The translations under genes were made by a program, and so were the position numbers. Of a stretch of 64,000 nucleotides of DNA, positions 18,238-27,080 are shown in pieces (within the stretch, counting starts at the first letter, position 1; each line of letters begins with the position of its first letter). Source of the stretch: Desulfofundulus luciae. Lineage in GTDB: Bacteria; Bacillota; Desulfotomaculia; Desulfotomaculales; Desulfovirgulaceae. Where the stretch lies: contig NZ_JAUSUX010000009.1 in the NCBI RefSeq assembly GCF_030813795.1, positions 44,279-108,278 of the forward strand. The letters are read 5' to 3'. Under the pieces are notes generated by a model. That model was not told the origin of the DNA. It was given only the letters and a program-made list of their open reading frames with translations, and did no database searches.

Positions 18238-19475
18238 GACCGGGCGAGTAAATACAGGCGGATCATGTTCAGGGCAGCGTTGGCAGCCCCCTGTCTCACC
18301 GCCTGGCGGTGGCCGGGAAAGTGAAACTCCCGGCAACTGGTACCATCGGGGGCAGCCAGGGCAATATAAGTCAGCCCCACCGGTTTGGCCGGGGTGCCCC
18401 CACCCGGCCCGGCAATACCTGTAATGGACAGCCCTAAATGTGCTCCGGCAAGGGATCTCACTCCTTCGGCCATGGCCACGGCAGTCTGCTGGCTTACGGC
18501 ACCGTGGGCCTGAAGAGTCTCGAGCGGGACACCCAGGACTTTTTCCTTAACCCGGTTATCGTAAGCCACAATGCTGCCCAAAAAATATTCGGAACTGCCG
18601 GGTACGGAGGTTAAGCGGGCGGCAGTCAATCCACCGGTACAGGATTCCGCCAGGGCGCAGGTCAAGCCCTTTTGAGCCAGCAACCGTCCCACCACCTCCT
18701 CCAGGACGTCGTCATCCATCCCAAACAGGTAACCGGCCAGGCGTTCCCGCACCTTCTCCAGCAACCCGGTGATCATTTGCTCGGCGGCAGCACCGTCGGC
18801 AGCCCGGGCACTAATGCGCACATGCACTTCGCCGGGCTGGGCCACGTAGGCTATTCCGGGGTTACCCTGCCCCCCCAGGTCGCCGATGAGCTCCTGAACC
18901 TCTGATTCGGAGATACCGGTCACCTTGAGCAATCTGGTGCGGGTAACCATCCCCGGGTTGCCCAGGGAGGCCAGGTAGGGAACCACCGAGTTTTCAAACA
19001 TGGCTTTTAGCTCCCGCGGCGGTCCGGGAAGGAGGATGACCACCTTGCCCTGGTGTTCCAGCAGGGCCCCCGGGGCGGTACCTACGGGATTGGGCAACAC
19101 TCTTGCCCCTGCGGGGAAGTAGGCCTGCCTGGCCATACTTTCGAACACGGGCGTCCCCCGCCGGGCCATGAACTCCCGGAGCCACTGCAGCGTTGGCTCA
19201 TCGAGTACCATGGGCAACCCCAGCACCCGGGCTACCGTATCCTTGGTCAGGTCATCGGTGGTGGGACCCAGACCGCCGGTAACAATGATGAGATCCGCCC
19301 TTTCCAGGGCGGCTTTTAGAACCTGGGCCAGACGGTCCCAGTTATCGCCCACAGTGGTGTGCAGGATAACCTCAATCCCATGGGCCGCCATTTGCCGGCC
19401 CAGATACTGGGCATGGGTATTCAGCACCTCTCCTAAAAGCAGTTCGGTGCCGGTGAAAATTAGCTCGGCCTGCAT
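18234..19475 (-). CDS. cinA: CinA-like protein (competence/damage-inducible, NMN deamidase)
   Basis: 413 aa two-domain protein. The N-terminal molybdopterin-binding-like COG1058 domain (1-170) starts AELIFTGTELLLGEVLNTHA and has VTGGLGPTTDDLTKD; the C-terminal CinA/PncC domain (about 250-413) has LAESCTGGLTAARLTSVPGSS, SITGIAGPGGGTPAKPVGL, the nicotinamide-nucleotide amidase signature. It would recycle NMN to nicotinate mononucleotide. The ATG at 19475 follows GAGGAAGTGAG; the longer frame to 19520 looks non-coding. Confidence 0.93.
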   Translation of the reverse strand: MQAELIFTGTELLLGEVLNTHAQYLGRQMAAHGIEVILHTTVGDNWDRLAQVLKAALERADLIIVTGGLGPTTDDLTKDTVARVLGLPMVLDEPTLQWLREFMARRGTPVFESMARQAYFPAGARVLPNPVGTAPGALLEHQGKVVILLPGPPRELKAMFENSVVPYLASLGNPGMVTRTRLLKVTGISESEVQELIGDLGGQGNPGIAYVAQPGEVHVRISARAADGAAAEQMITGLLEKVRERLAGYLFGMDDDVLEEVVGRLLAQKGLTCALAESCTGGLTAARLTSVPGSSEYFLGSIVAYDNRVKEKVLGVPLETLQAHGAVSQQTAVAMAEGVRSLAGAHLGLSITGIAGPGGGTPAKPVGLTYIALAAPDGTSCREFHFPGHRQAVRQGAANAALNMIRLYLLARS

Positions 19476-19571
19476 GTGCTCACTTCCTCGCCTTCCTCTT
19501 CCTGCTTGCCTCTCCTTCATTTATCTTTTCGCCAGGACCACTCGAAACCCTCCCGCCCCCGGAAAAATGTA

Positions 19572-19604
19572 GTACGGGGAGGTCAGAAGACGACCTCCCC
19601 TCCA
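19572..19604 (-). terminator. Hairpin after the ftsH-like gene
   Basis: A 9-bp stem (GGGGAGGTC with GACCTCCCC, 19576-19600) lies 30 nt after the stop. On the minus strand it is followed by GTACTACATTTTT, so termination is plausible but the U-tract is offset. Confidence 0.45.
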
Positions 19605-19629
19605 TCAATTTGCCCCTTTGTCTCCCCTG

Positions 19630-21108
19630 TTATGCAACCGGCGGGTTGATCAAACTACGGAACTCCTCGCCGGTAACCTTTTCCTGTTCCAAGAGCAACT
19701 GGGCCACCCGTTCCAGGACACTCCGCTTTTCACTCAGGTAGGAACGTACCCGTTCCTCCTGGGCCCGCAAGATTTCCGTAAGCACCCGGTAACGCAAGCC
19801 GCCGGGGAGGCTTTCCACATCCACCACACCCAGACGGGACATGCCGTTTCTGATAATCTGCTCCGCCACGCGGGTGGCCTCCCGGAAATCGTTGCCGGCG
19901 CCGGTGCTGCGATTGCCCAGGATCAATTCCTCGGCCACCGCTCCGGCCAGCATGACAGCAATCTGATTCTCCAGGTAGTCCCTGGTGTACAAATAGGTGT
20001 CGTCTTCGGGGATCTGGCGCATGTAACCCAGGGCCTGCCCCCGGGGAGTAATGGTCAGGGTGGATACGGAACCACTTCTCACCAGCTCACTTAAAAGGGC
20101 ATGGCCGGCTTCGTGGATGGCCACCCGCCTCAACTCGGCCGGGGCGGGCCGGCGATCCAGCCGGTCGCCCATCATGACCTTATCCACTGCTTCGTGGAAA
20201 TGCCGCTGGTGGATGACTTCGCAACCCTCGCGCATGGCCAGAATGGCTGCCTCATTGGCCAGGCTCTCCAAATGGGCACCGCTGAAGCCAAAGGTTTCCT
20301 TGGCCAGAGCCTCCAGGGAAACATCATCAGCCAGGGGTTTATTTTTGGTATGCAGCTTTAAAATTTCCAGCCTTCCCTGCTTGTCCGGCAAATCCACCCT
20401 TACCTGGCGGTCAAAGCGACCGGGCCTTAACAGGGCAGGGTCCAGCATATCCACCCGGTTGGTGGCCGCCACCACCAGTACCTGTACCTTGTCATCCACC
20501 CTCAGGCCGTCCATCTCCACCAGCAGCTGGTTAAGGGTCTGATCATATTCGTGGTGGCTGGCGGTTTGGCCCCGCTTGGCCCCGAGAATATCGATCTCGT
20601 CAATAAAGATCAGGGCATGCTTCTTGCCCTGCTTTAACGCGCTTTCCCGGGCCGCCTGGAAGAGGCGCCTTACCCGCTGGGCACCTACCCCGGCATACAT
20701 TTCGATAAATTCCGAACCGCTGCAGGCCACAAAAGCGGCATCGGTATAACTGGCCGCCGCCCGGGCCAGCAGGGTTTTCCCTGTGCCGGGCGGCCCCGTC
20801 AACAAAATGCCCTTTAAAGGCCTGATACCCAGCTTTTGAATATGGTGATAGTTTTTAATAAAATCAAGGGCCTCACGCAATTCCTGAATGGCCGCCGCCT
20901 GGCCGCCGATATCGGCAAAGGAAATCTCTTGCCGGGAAATCACCTGTTCACCCGCAAAGTTGCGGGCCAGCAGGCCGCGGGACCGGGCCACATAATATAA
21001 ACCCGCCCCGGCCGCGCCCACAAAGATCAGGGGAGTTACATCATGGCCGTTAATGAGCAGGAAAAGGATACCGGCCAGAACCAGACCCAGGCCAATTTCC
21101 TTCAACAT
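19630..21108 (-). CDS. FtsH-like AAA+ metalloprotease, short-membrane variant
   Basis: 492 aa from the ATG at 21108 (GGGAAGG upstream). Two hydrophobic segments (about 6-22 and 26-41) replace the usual FtsH membrane domain: there is no room for the roughly 70-residue external domain. The AAA+ module has GPPGTGKT (105-112), LIFIDEID (167-174) and an RPGRFDR second region of homology (228-234); the M41 protease has HEAGH at 332-336 and a late EELILGNRSTGAGNDF ligand region. It would degrade membrane or soluble substrates. Genomes of this group usually have a full FtsH elsewhere, so this is probably a paralogue. Confidence 0.88.
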   Translation of the reverse strand: MLKEIGLGLVLAGILFLLINGHDVTPLIFVGAAGAGLYYVARSRGLLARNFAGEQVISRQEISFADIGGQAAAIQELREALDFIKNYHHIQKLGIRPLKGILLTGPPGTGKTLLARAAASYTDAAFVACSGSEFIEMYAGVGAQRVRRLFQAARESALKQGKKHALIFIDEIDILGAKRGQTASHHEYDQTLNQLLVEMDGLRVDDKVQVLVVAATNRVDMLDPALLRPGRFDRQVRVDLPDKQGRLEILKLHTKNKPLADDVSLEALAKETFGFSGAHLESLANEAAILAMREGCEVIHQRHFHEAVDKVMMGDRLDRRPAPAELRRVAIHEAGHALLSELVRSGSVSTLTITPRGQALGYMRQIPEDDTYLYTRDYLENQIAVMLAGAVAEELILGNRSTGAGNDFREATRVAEQIIRNGMSRLGVVDVESLPGGLRYRVLTEILRAQEERVRSYLSEKRSVLERVAQLLLEQEKVTGEEFRSLINPPVA

Positions 21109-21126
21109 GAAATACCTTCCCTTCAA

Positions 21127-21545
21127 TCAGCTAGCTGATTACCGGCAAGTTTTTTGGTCAGAGCATTTTTATTATAGCATATATAAAGGGAAGACCGGTC
21201 AGGAAATCTATGCCACAGTCCGTATCAAGATTCAGTAGGTAACTTTGTTCTGAAAATATACTCGAAATATACTCGCCTGCCTTTTGCACGCGCTCGCTCC
21301 GTTCGCCTCGCAGGCCAAACTACCCAGCACTCACCGGATCCAGGTAACTGCGTAGGGATTAAAGCTGCACATAGTTGGCAATCATTCACACCAAATAACT
21401 CTGGTTACAGTGAGTGCTGGGGCGCTTCGTGCAAAACGGCGGCCATTTTATCCTCTCTGTTGGTGGCGCTGAATGCGTCATGGGCGCCCACTTAAATTTT
21501 ACACGGCCTACGCTTACAGCTTGAGAGGATATGATATACCACTCG
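21127..21545. other. Intergenic region with one inverted-repeat-bounded element
   Basis: About 420 bp without a credible gene. It contains the 100-bp element at 21323-21422 and, beside it, a GC-rich stretch (GCGCTCGCTCCGTTCGCC) that resembles the flank of the related element near 26.87 kb. Confidence 0.6.
21323..21422. repeat. Inverted-repeat-bounded element, copy 1
   Basis: CCCAGCACTCAC at 21323-21334 faces GTGAGTGCTGGG at 21410-21421, a perfect 12-bp inverted repeat around 75 bp. The same repeat pair bounds two 96-bp elements at 26.7-27.0 kb, but the interiors are not alike. There is no open frame inside. Confidence 0.75.
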
Positions 21546-22085
21546 TTACACGCCGGCGGCTTCCGGCTTCAAAGCGGCCCTGCGGGGGATCACTTCATAA
21601 AGGTGGCGGTCCAGGTGTTTCATGTGCACGTAGATATTTTCTTCATCGAGAGAAATAACGGCTTCAACCCCTACTGACCCTGCCCGGTCTTCAATATAAC
21701 GCACCATCTCCCGGTAATTACCCCGTATCTGGGCCTCATAAAGGGCAAACTGGCTGTAATAAAATGCTTTTTTTAACTCCTGGTCCCGGTTATCCTTTAC
21801 TTCCAGGGCAAAGGGTTGGCGACCAAGAACCCCCCGAATTGATTTTTTCAACCTCCGGTAGGTTTCCCCCAGGTCAACCGTATCCTTTAACTGCACGGCA
21901 ATTTTATAGACCCCGTCCTGTTTCTCGATGGAAAAGGTTTGGACCGCCCTATCGGCCTCCAAAAGCCGGGTCAGGGGCTCCTGATAGTTGTAACGGTTAT
22001 AAAGCCACTGGACGGCAAAGAAAAATGAAAGGCCAACCAGCAGTGCCGCCAATATAACCGGAATACGCCATCCATGCCACTGCAT
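21546..22085 (-). CDS. Membrane-anchored protein of unknown function
   Basis: 179 aa with one N-terminal membrane helix (about 8-27, IPVILAALLVGLSFFFAVQW) and a charged, mainly alpha/beta extracytoplasmic domain: VYKIAVQLKDTVDLGETYRR, then GVEAVISLDEENIYVHMKHL near the end. No family recognised. It follows pgsA by 77 nt, reads the same way, and AAGGGATCAAG precedes the ATG. Two serial domains that each end in an amphipathic strand suggest an assembly or sensing role, but that is conjecture. Confidence 0.6.
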   Translation of the reverse strand: MQWHGWRIPVILAALLVGLSFFFAVQWLYNRYNYQEPLTRLLEADRAVQTFSIEKQDGVYKIAVQLKDTVDLGETYRRLKKSIRGVLGRQPFALEVKDNRDQELKKAFYYSQFALYEAQIRGNYREMVRYIEDRAGSVGVEAVISLDEENIYVHMKHLDRHLYEVIPRRAALKPEAAGV

Positions 22086-22162
22086 AATATACTTGATCCC
22101 TTCAATGTTTTCAGTTTAAATATAACACGAAGGAAAAGGCCCGTATGTCAGGAAAAATCCGG

Positions 22163-22708
22163 CTAAAAACCACCCTTTTTCAGCACCGCCCAGCCCCGGT
22201 TAAGGTAGTCCAGCCCCGACCAGATGGTAAAGGCGATGGCTATCCACATAGCCAGATTCCCGGGGGTTAAACGGATAACGCTAAAGGGAGAGTCCTGTAA
22301 AAGGAGGGCTACAATAGCTACAATTTGGGTAATGGTCTTGAGCTTACCCAGGATGCTGGCTCCCAGAACAGCACCCTCGGCAGCCATCAAAGAGCGCAGT
22401 CCCGTAATGGCAAATTCCCGCCCAATAATGATCATGGCCACCCAACCGGGCAAACGGTGCAGTTCGACCAGGGAAATAAGCGCACTGGAAACCAAAAGCT
22501 TGTCCGCCAGGGGATCCATTAGCTTGCCCAACCGGGTAACCAGCTGGCGCTTTCTGGCAAGGTAGCCGTCCAAACCATCGGTGCTGGCGGCTAAAATAAA
22601 AACGGCAGCAGCGACGTAATCCCCGTAGGGCACCTGGAGGGATACCACAGTTAAAAAAATAGGAATCAAAAAAATCCTGGCCAGGGTTAGACGGTTGGGC
22701 AAATTCAT
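22163..22708 (-). CDS. pgsA: CDP-diacylglycerol--glycerol-3-phosphate 3-phosphatidyltransferase
   Basis: 181 aa membrane enzyme that makes phosphatidylglycerol phosphate. The CDP-alcohol phosphotransferase motif DGx2ARx8Gx3Dx3D is complete at 44-69 (DGLDGYLARKRQ, then GKLMDPLADK). NLPNRLTLARIFLIPIF at the N-terminus is typical of PgsA. It overlaps the rimO stop by 4 nt, with GGGGGAGCTAGC ahead of the ATG. pgsA near cinA and recA is the common Firmicutes arrangement. Confidence 0.95.
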   Translation of the reverse strand: MNLPNRLTLARIFLIPIFLTVVSLQVPYGDYVAAAVFILAASTDGLDGYLARKRQLVTRLGKLMDPLADKLLVSSALISLVELHRLPGWVAMIIIGREFAITGLRSLMAAEGAVLGASILGKLKTITQIVAIVALLLQDSPFSVIRLTPGNLAMWIAIAFTIWSGLDYLNRGWAVLKKGGF

Positions 22709-24039
22709 GCTAGCTCCCCCATCAAGTCGTACTCACTGGCCCGGGTAATCCTTACCACCACAAAATCACCCGGGCTAAGAGTCACACGGCCGGCTGCAAA
22801 GTACACCCGGCCATCTATTTCGGGGGCATCGGCCTCGGTACGGCCAAAATAACGGCTGCCTTTTTTCCCTTCCACCAGAACGTCCACGAGGCTACCCACC
22901 AGAGAACGGTTGTGCTCCAGGGATATTTGCTGTTGCAAAGCCATGGCCCTGTGGTAGCGCTCTTCTTTAACTTCTTCCGGCACTTGATCGGTCATGGCAG
23001 CAGCCGGTGTACCTTCCTCGGCACAGAATTTAAATACTCCTGCCCTTTCAAAACGCATCTCGCGCATAAAGTCAAGCAGCTGTTGAAAGTCTTCTTCCCT
23101 TTCTCCCGGAAAACCAACCATGAAAGTAGTGCGCAGGGTTAACCCGGGAATGACCCGGCGCAGTTTACAGACAAGCTCTCGCAGCCTGGAAGCACTCAGG
23201 CCCCGCCCCATGCGGGCCAGCAGTGCCGGACTGGCGTGCTGCAGGGGCAAATCGATATAGCGGCAGATTTTATCGCAAGATGAAAAAACATCGATCAATT
23301 CATCGGTAAACCCGTCGGGATGGCCGTAAAGCACGCGGATCCAGCGTATGCCGGATATCCCGTTCAGGGAACGCAACAACGGAGCCAGCATCCGCTCCCC
23401 GTAAATATCAAGACCATAGCGGGTAGTATCCTGGGCCACCAGGATAACCTCTTTAACCCCGCAGGAGGCCAGGGCTTCCACCTCTTGCCGGATGGATTCC
23501 AGAGTGCGGCTGCGATAAGGACCCCGGATGGAGGGGATGGCGCAGTAAGTACAGCAGTTGCTGCAGCCTTCGGCAATTTTTACATAGGCCGTATGCCCCC
23601 CCGTGGTTCTAATCCGGGGCAGGTCGGCATTATAATCAAAACCGGGCTCCCCTACGGCAAAAACCCGCTCGCCGGCCAGAGCCCGCCGGACCACGTCCAC
23701 CACCCGGTTGACCATTCCGGTACCTAAAACACCGTCGATTTCGGGCATTTCATCCAGCAATTCCCCTGGGTAACGCTGGGCCAGGCAGCCGGTCACCAGG
23801 AGCACACGGCAGCGCCCGCTTTTTTTGTACTGTGCCAGGTCCAGGATCTGGTCGATGGATTCTTCTTTGGCGGGGGTAATAAAGCCGCAGGTATTCACGA
23901 TCAGGACATCCGCCTCTTCGGGACGGGGCGTAATGATAAATCCGGCCGCATCCAGCTGCCCCAACATTAGTTCCGTATCTACCAGGTTTTTCGCACAACC
24001 CAGACTGACCATACCAACGCGGTACGACATTTTCTCCAT
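22705..24039 (-). CDS. rimO: Ribosomal protein S12 methylthiotransferase RimO
   Basis: 444 aa radical-SAM methylthiotransferase. The N-terminal UPF0004 domain has SLGCAKNLVDTE, VNTCGFITPAKEESID and VTGCLAQRY (three cluster cysteines); the radical SAM motif CSNCCTYCAIPSIRGPYRSR follows near 150; a TRAM domain (about 375-440) closes the protein. The segment SCGVKEVILVAQDTTRYG and the SLGCAKN start favour RimO over MiaB. It modifies an aspartate of ribosomal protein S12. A second ATG at 24030 (after GAGATGGAG) is an equally good start. Confidence 0.93.
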   Translation of the reverse strand: MEKMSYRVGMVSLGCAKNLVDTELMLGQLDAAGFIITPRPEEADVLIVNTCGFITPAKEESIDQILDLAQYKKSGRCRVLLVTGCLAQRYPGELLDEMPEIDGVLGTGMVNRVVDVVRRALAGERVFAVGEPGFDYNADLPRIRTTGGHTAYVKIAEGCSNCCTYCAIPSIRGPYRSRTLESIRQEVEALASCGVKEVILVAQDTTRYGLDIYGERMLAPLLRSLNGISGIRWIRVLYGHPDGFTDELIDVFSSCDKICRYIDLPLQHASPALLARMGRGLSASRLRELVCKLRRVIPGLTLRTTFMVGFPGEREEDFQQLLDFMREMRFERAGVFKFCAEEGTPAAAMTDQVPEEVKEERYHRAMALQQQISLEHNRSLVGSLVDVLVEGKKGSRYFGRTEADAPEIDGRVYFAAGRVTLSPGDFVVVRITRASEYDLMGELA

Positions 24040-24083
24040 CTCACCAACCCAGGTTCAGTATAACCCAAAAAAAACGGCCCTGT

Positions 24084-24112
24084 CAAAAAAAGGCGCGGCC
24101 CGCGAGGGCCGC
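24084..24112 (-). terminator. Intrinsic terminator upstream of rimO
   Basis: GCGGCCC and GGGCCGC form a 7-bp stem with loop TCGC, followed by GCCTTTTTTTG on the minus strand. It ends the transcript of the rodZ-like gene and the small gene before rimO. Confidence 0.85.
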
Positions 24113-24127
24113 CCGGACAAAACCGGG

Positions 24128-24451
24128 TTATTCGCCCAGCAAGTTTGCTATTCCTTCGTGGATATGGGAGTTGATCTGGGCCATAGTTTTTTGTAAGGAA
24201 GGGAAATCCTTGAGGATGTAACCCTCACTCCAACGGGTGATCAGGTACTGTACAAAGGCGAGATAACCCTTTACAGAAGCCACCCGGAAAAGATCACGGT
24301 ACACGTTGTTGTTTGGCTGCCCCAAACAGTGCTCGCCGGGGCGGTGGGTAATGGCGAAGTTGCCCAATTCCCGCCCTTCCCGGTACCAGGAAAGAATGCC
24401 GTCATACAGGCCGACCTCCCGACCGCAGGAGTCACAGATAAAGGATCCCAT
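24128..24451 (-). CDS. Small CxxC protein of unknown function
   Basis: 107 aa from the ATG at 24451, with GGAGGGCTTGTG upstream. FICDSCGREVG near the N-terminus is one half of a zinc-binding site; a later HRPGEHCLGQPNNN might supply further ligands. The C-terminal half is helical (VKGYLAFVQYLITRWSEGYI). No family recognised. It is between a RodZ-like gene and rimO, 9 nt after the former, so probably co-transcribed. Confidence 0.6.
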   Translation of the reverse strand: MGSFICDSCGREVGLYDGILSWYREGRELGNFAITHRPGEHCLGQPNNNVYRDLFRVASVKGYLAFVQYLITRWSEGYILKDFPSLQKTMAQINSHIHEGIANLLGE

Positions 24452-24462
24452 CACAAGCCCTC

Positions 24463-25239
24463 CTATCCCTGGGTAGAGGCAGAAAACTCCCGGCTCACCA
24501 CCTGTCCCCGATCGCCCAGCACACCCAGATCCCGGCCATTTACCCGTACCTTGACCACTCCGGCGTTACCCAGCTTAACCCAGATGTGCTCCCTGGCCTG
24601 GAAGGACTTGGATTGATTGGCCGCCACTTCACCGGTAAACATGGTTTTACCATCAACCACTACCCGCATCCAGCATGTTTCGTCGGTAACGTTGAGCACC
24701 AGGTGAACCCCTTCCGGCGTACGGTTATCGGTTCCGGTCGAAGCCGGTGTGGGGGAAGAAGCGTCCTGGTTTTGCGTATGATCGGCGTTCCCCGGGGACA
24801 ACTCACCGTGTGTGCCGGCTGGTTTATCCTGGGACACGACATCATAAGCCGTATCCCGGGTGAGACCAGCGACCCAACCGGCACCCCACAAGAGCAGGAC
24901 GGCCAGGACCAATCCCGTTACCACATAAACGATGCGGCCAAAGGGCAGGCTCAGCCGCAGTTTTTTCTCAGATCCGGGAAGTGGCTGCGTAACAGGCGGT
25001 ATCTCCTCCAGAGGTAACATTTCCTCAAACCGGGCCACCAGGGCCTCGGCATTCAGCCCCAAAAACCTGGCGTAATTCCGGAGAAAACCCCGTACATAAA
25101 CCCGTCCGGGCAGCACATCAAAGGCTTCCTCCTCCAGCGCCTCCAGGTATTTGCGGCGAATCTTCGTTTCTTCTTCAACCTGCTCCAGGGACAACCCCCG
25201 GGCCTGGCGGGCTTCCCGCAGCATGTTTCCTATATCCAC
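24463..25239 (-). CDS. RodZ/YmfM-like helix-turn-helix membrane protein
   Basis: 258 aa from the GTG at 25239, which has AAGGGAGGTGA at good spacing; another GTG at 25248 is in frame. An N-terminal HTH (LREARQARGLSLEQVEEETK, then YLEALEEEAFDVLPGRVYVRG) is followed by a proline-rich linker, one membrane helix (IVYVVTGLVLAVLLLWGAGWV, about 101-121) and a C-terminal DUF4115-like beta domain (CWMRVVVDGKTMFTGEVAANQ). This is the RodZ layout, a partner of MreB in cell-shape control. It overlaps the end of mnmH by 65 nt, and lies upstream of pgsA-cinA-recA as in Bacillus (ymfM). Confidence 0.85.
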   Translation of the reverse strand: MDIGNMLREARQARGLSLEQVEEETKIRRKYLEALEEEAFDVLPGRVYVRGFLRNYARFLGLNAEALVARFEEMLPLEEIPPVTQPLPGSEKKLRLSLPFGRIVYVVTGLVLAVLLLWGAGWVAGLTRDTAYDVVSQDKPAGTHGELSPGNADHTQNQDASSPTPASTGTDNRTPEGVHLVLNVTDETCWMRVVVDGKTMFTGEVAANQSKSFQAREHIWVKLGNAGVVKVRVNGRDLGVLGDRGQVVSREFSASTQG

Positions 25240-26305
25240 CGGGTTCACCTCCCTTTACCCGTCCATATTCGGGCAGGCCTGTAATCCACTCCCTAACCCG
25301 GTTAACTGCCTCATCCATATCAGCCGTGTTCACACAAAGGTCATAATCTGGGCTGGGCTCACCTGGATATCCGTAGAGAGGATCATAATATTTGGTCAAA
25401 AGATAGGAAAAAACCTGGTCAAATTCCCCCCGGGCCAGCAACTGGTTCAGCTCCGCCACCCGGCGTGCTCCCAGATATTTTGCCAGGGCAGTGGTGGCCT
25501 CCTGTAAAGCGGGAATGTTTTGTTGTGGGCCACTGGTATACTCCTGGCGAATGCGCCTTACACGATTCTCCAGGGAATCATAGAGCAGTACCCGGTACCC
25601 TTTTTCCATAGCCCTGAGCACCACCGCCGGAACCAGCAGATTGCCCAGGCGGCGGCTTTCACATTCAACAACAAATACCCCTTTTTCCTCTGCCGCCATC
25701 AAGGCCTGGACAATAAGACCCTCGAACATTTTCTGGCTGGGAGAAGGGGGCAAGCCGATCTTGCCGTAAACCGAGCCCCGGTGCCGGGCCAGGCCTTCCA
25801 GGTCTAAAACGGGCAGGCCCTGTTCCGCCAGGCGGCCAAGCAAAATGGTTTTGCCCACCCCCGTCAATCCGTGAATAACCACTGCCTTTAAAGGCAGCTC
25901 CTCTACCCCCAGGTAAGAGTTAACAAACCGGCGGTAGGCCTTATAGCCACCCAGGATGCGATATACGGTAAAGCCCATTACATCAAGGATGGCCGCTGCA
26001 AAATGGCTGCGCAGCCCTCCCCGCCAGCAAAAAAGGACCACTTGTCGGCTGTGGGCCAGGCGTTCTACAGTCTCGACCCAGCAGGGAAGGCGGGGAGAAA
26101 CCAGCTCCAAACCCAATTTACGGGCCTCTGCTGGCCCCTTTTCCTTATATACGGTTCCTACCAGCGCCCGCTCCACATTGTCCAGCAGAGGAACATTTAC
26201 CGCCCCCGGGATGGTTGCCTCTGCAAATTCCCCTTCCGAGCGTACATCCACCACCAGAACATTCGGTAAAGATAGAGCTTCTGCAACGTTAACTTCTTTA
26301 ACCAT
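25175..26305 (-). CDS. mnmH: tRNA 2-selenouridine synthase
   Basis: 376 aa from the ATG at 26305 (AGGGGGC upstream). The N-terminal rhodanese domain carries the catalytic cysteine in LFCWRGGLRS (C93); the C-terminal P-loop domain begins with GLTGVGKT (146-153). This is MnmH/SelU (YbbB), which replaces sulfur by selenium at wobble 2-thiouridine of tRNA using selenophosphate. Its presence implies selenophosphate synthetase elsewhere in the genome. The last 20-odd codons overlap the next gene in another frame. Confidence 0.92.
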   Translation of the reverse strand: MVKEVNVAEALSLPNVLVVDVRSEGEFAEATIPGAVNVPLLDNVERALVGTVYKEKGPAEARKLGLELVSPRLPCWVETVERLAHSRQVVLFCWRGGLRSHFAAAILDVMGFTVYRILGGYKAYRRFVNSYLGVEELPLKAVVIHGLTGVGKTILLGRLAEQGLPVLDLEGLARHRGSVYGKIGLPPSPSQKMFEGLIVQALMAAEEKGVFVVECESRRLGNLLVPAVVLRAMEKGYRVLLYDSLENRVRRIRQEYTSGPQQNIPALQEATTALAKYLGARRVAELNQLLARGEFDQVFSYLLTKYYDPLYGYPGEPSPDYDLCVNTADMDEAVNRVREWITGLPEYGRVKGGEPGGYRKHAAGSPPGPGVVPGAG

Positions 26306-26333
26306 AATGCCCCCTGCGTTTTGCACTGACCAC

Positions 26334-26361
26334 TATTATATACTTCCCCGGTAAAAACAAA
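26334..26361 (-). promoter_or_regulatory. Candidate promoter of mnmH
   Basis: TATAAT on the minus strand (26334-26339) with TTGTTT 16 nt upstream fits a sigma-A promoter (6/6 and 4/6 matches). It lies about 30 nt before the mnmH start. Confidence 0.5.
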
Positions 26362-26742
26362 ACACATGTGAAAACGGCCGGTGCACTGGTTCCCGCTCTT
26401 TCCAGTGCTTCGCCCGCAGTACCCAGGCTTGATATGCTGGTAAATGTTCTGTGACCTCGCTATGGTGCCGCGTTGCCCACGCTCACTCCAGTGCTCCGCG
26501 CTGACAAAATGGTTTTTACCGCAAAAGCTAAAAATTCTCGCCGCAGCGGCATCAGAAAAAGTCTGCACTAACTGAAATAAACCGATGCCGCTGCCATACT
26601 CGCTTCGGACCGGACTAGCGGCGCTGCAAATGCGGCATGGCTGTTGTATCTAACCTGTCATCTTTTTGTCGTTTTAGTAAGTTACCTTTTCTAAAGCTAC
26701 ATTTCGGTGCCGCTGGTTTCGCGCCGCAGTCCGGTTACCCTC

Positions 26743-26838
26743 CCCAGCACTCACTGGCAATGATGTTCTTGTAAAGCTTGCTACGACAAAATTATCAGTC
26801 TGGAGCATTTAAGGTTGTTATTCTCGGTGAGTGCTGGG
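26743..26838. repeat. Inverted-repeat-bounded element, copy 2
   Basis: CCCAGCACTCAC at 26743-26754 faces GTGAGTGCTGGG at 26827-26838, with a 72-bp interior that starts TGGCAATGATGTTCTTG and shows no likeness to the other copies. Confidence 0.75.
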
Positions 26839-26879
26839 CGGGTGCTGTTACCAGCGCTCCGCAAGTCGTTCGCTTTGGA

Positions 26880-26975
26880 CCCAGCACTCACTAACGTATC
26901 AGATCTTCAAAAAACCTGGGGTATCAATTAAGCCTGAAATACCAGGAGCAGAGTCGTATTCTGGTGAGTGCTGGG
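26880..26975. repeat. Inverted-repeat-bounded element, copy 3
   Basis: CCCAGCACTCAC at 26880-26891 faces GTGAGTGCTGGG at 26964-26975, again with exactly 72 bp between. The interior contains its own imperfect palindrome (CCTGGGGTAT and ATACCAGG) and is unrelated to copies 1 and 2. Confidence 0.75.
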
Positions 26976-27080
26976 CGGCACCGTGCCGATAGTAGCGGTT
27001 TTACTGAACAATTACCTATGCTGAAATCCACAAAGTGTTTTTCTACACTTAACGCTGGTTTCCTTTCAAACAACGCACTT

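Larger units (their letters stand above)
26363..27080. other. Gene-free, repeat-rich region between mnmH and ftsK
   Basis: About 720 bp with no credible gene. It holds two 96-bp elements bounded by the same 12-bp inverted repeat as the element at 21.3 kb, plus scattered GC-rich short palindromic stretches such as GGTGCACTGG / CCAGTGC and GCCGCAGCGGC. It could encode structured RNA, but I see no conserved family. Confidence 0.55.

Noticed and set aside
26197..26568. Minus-strand frame upstream of mnmH
   Set aside because: It overlaps the mnmH promoter and start in another frame and has no homology-like features.
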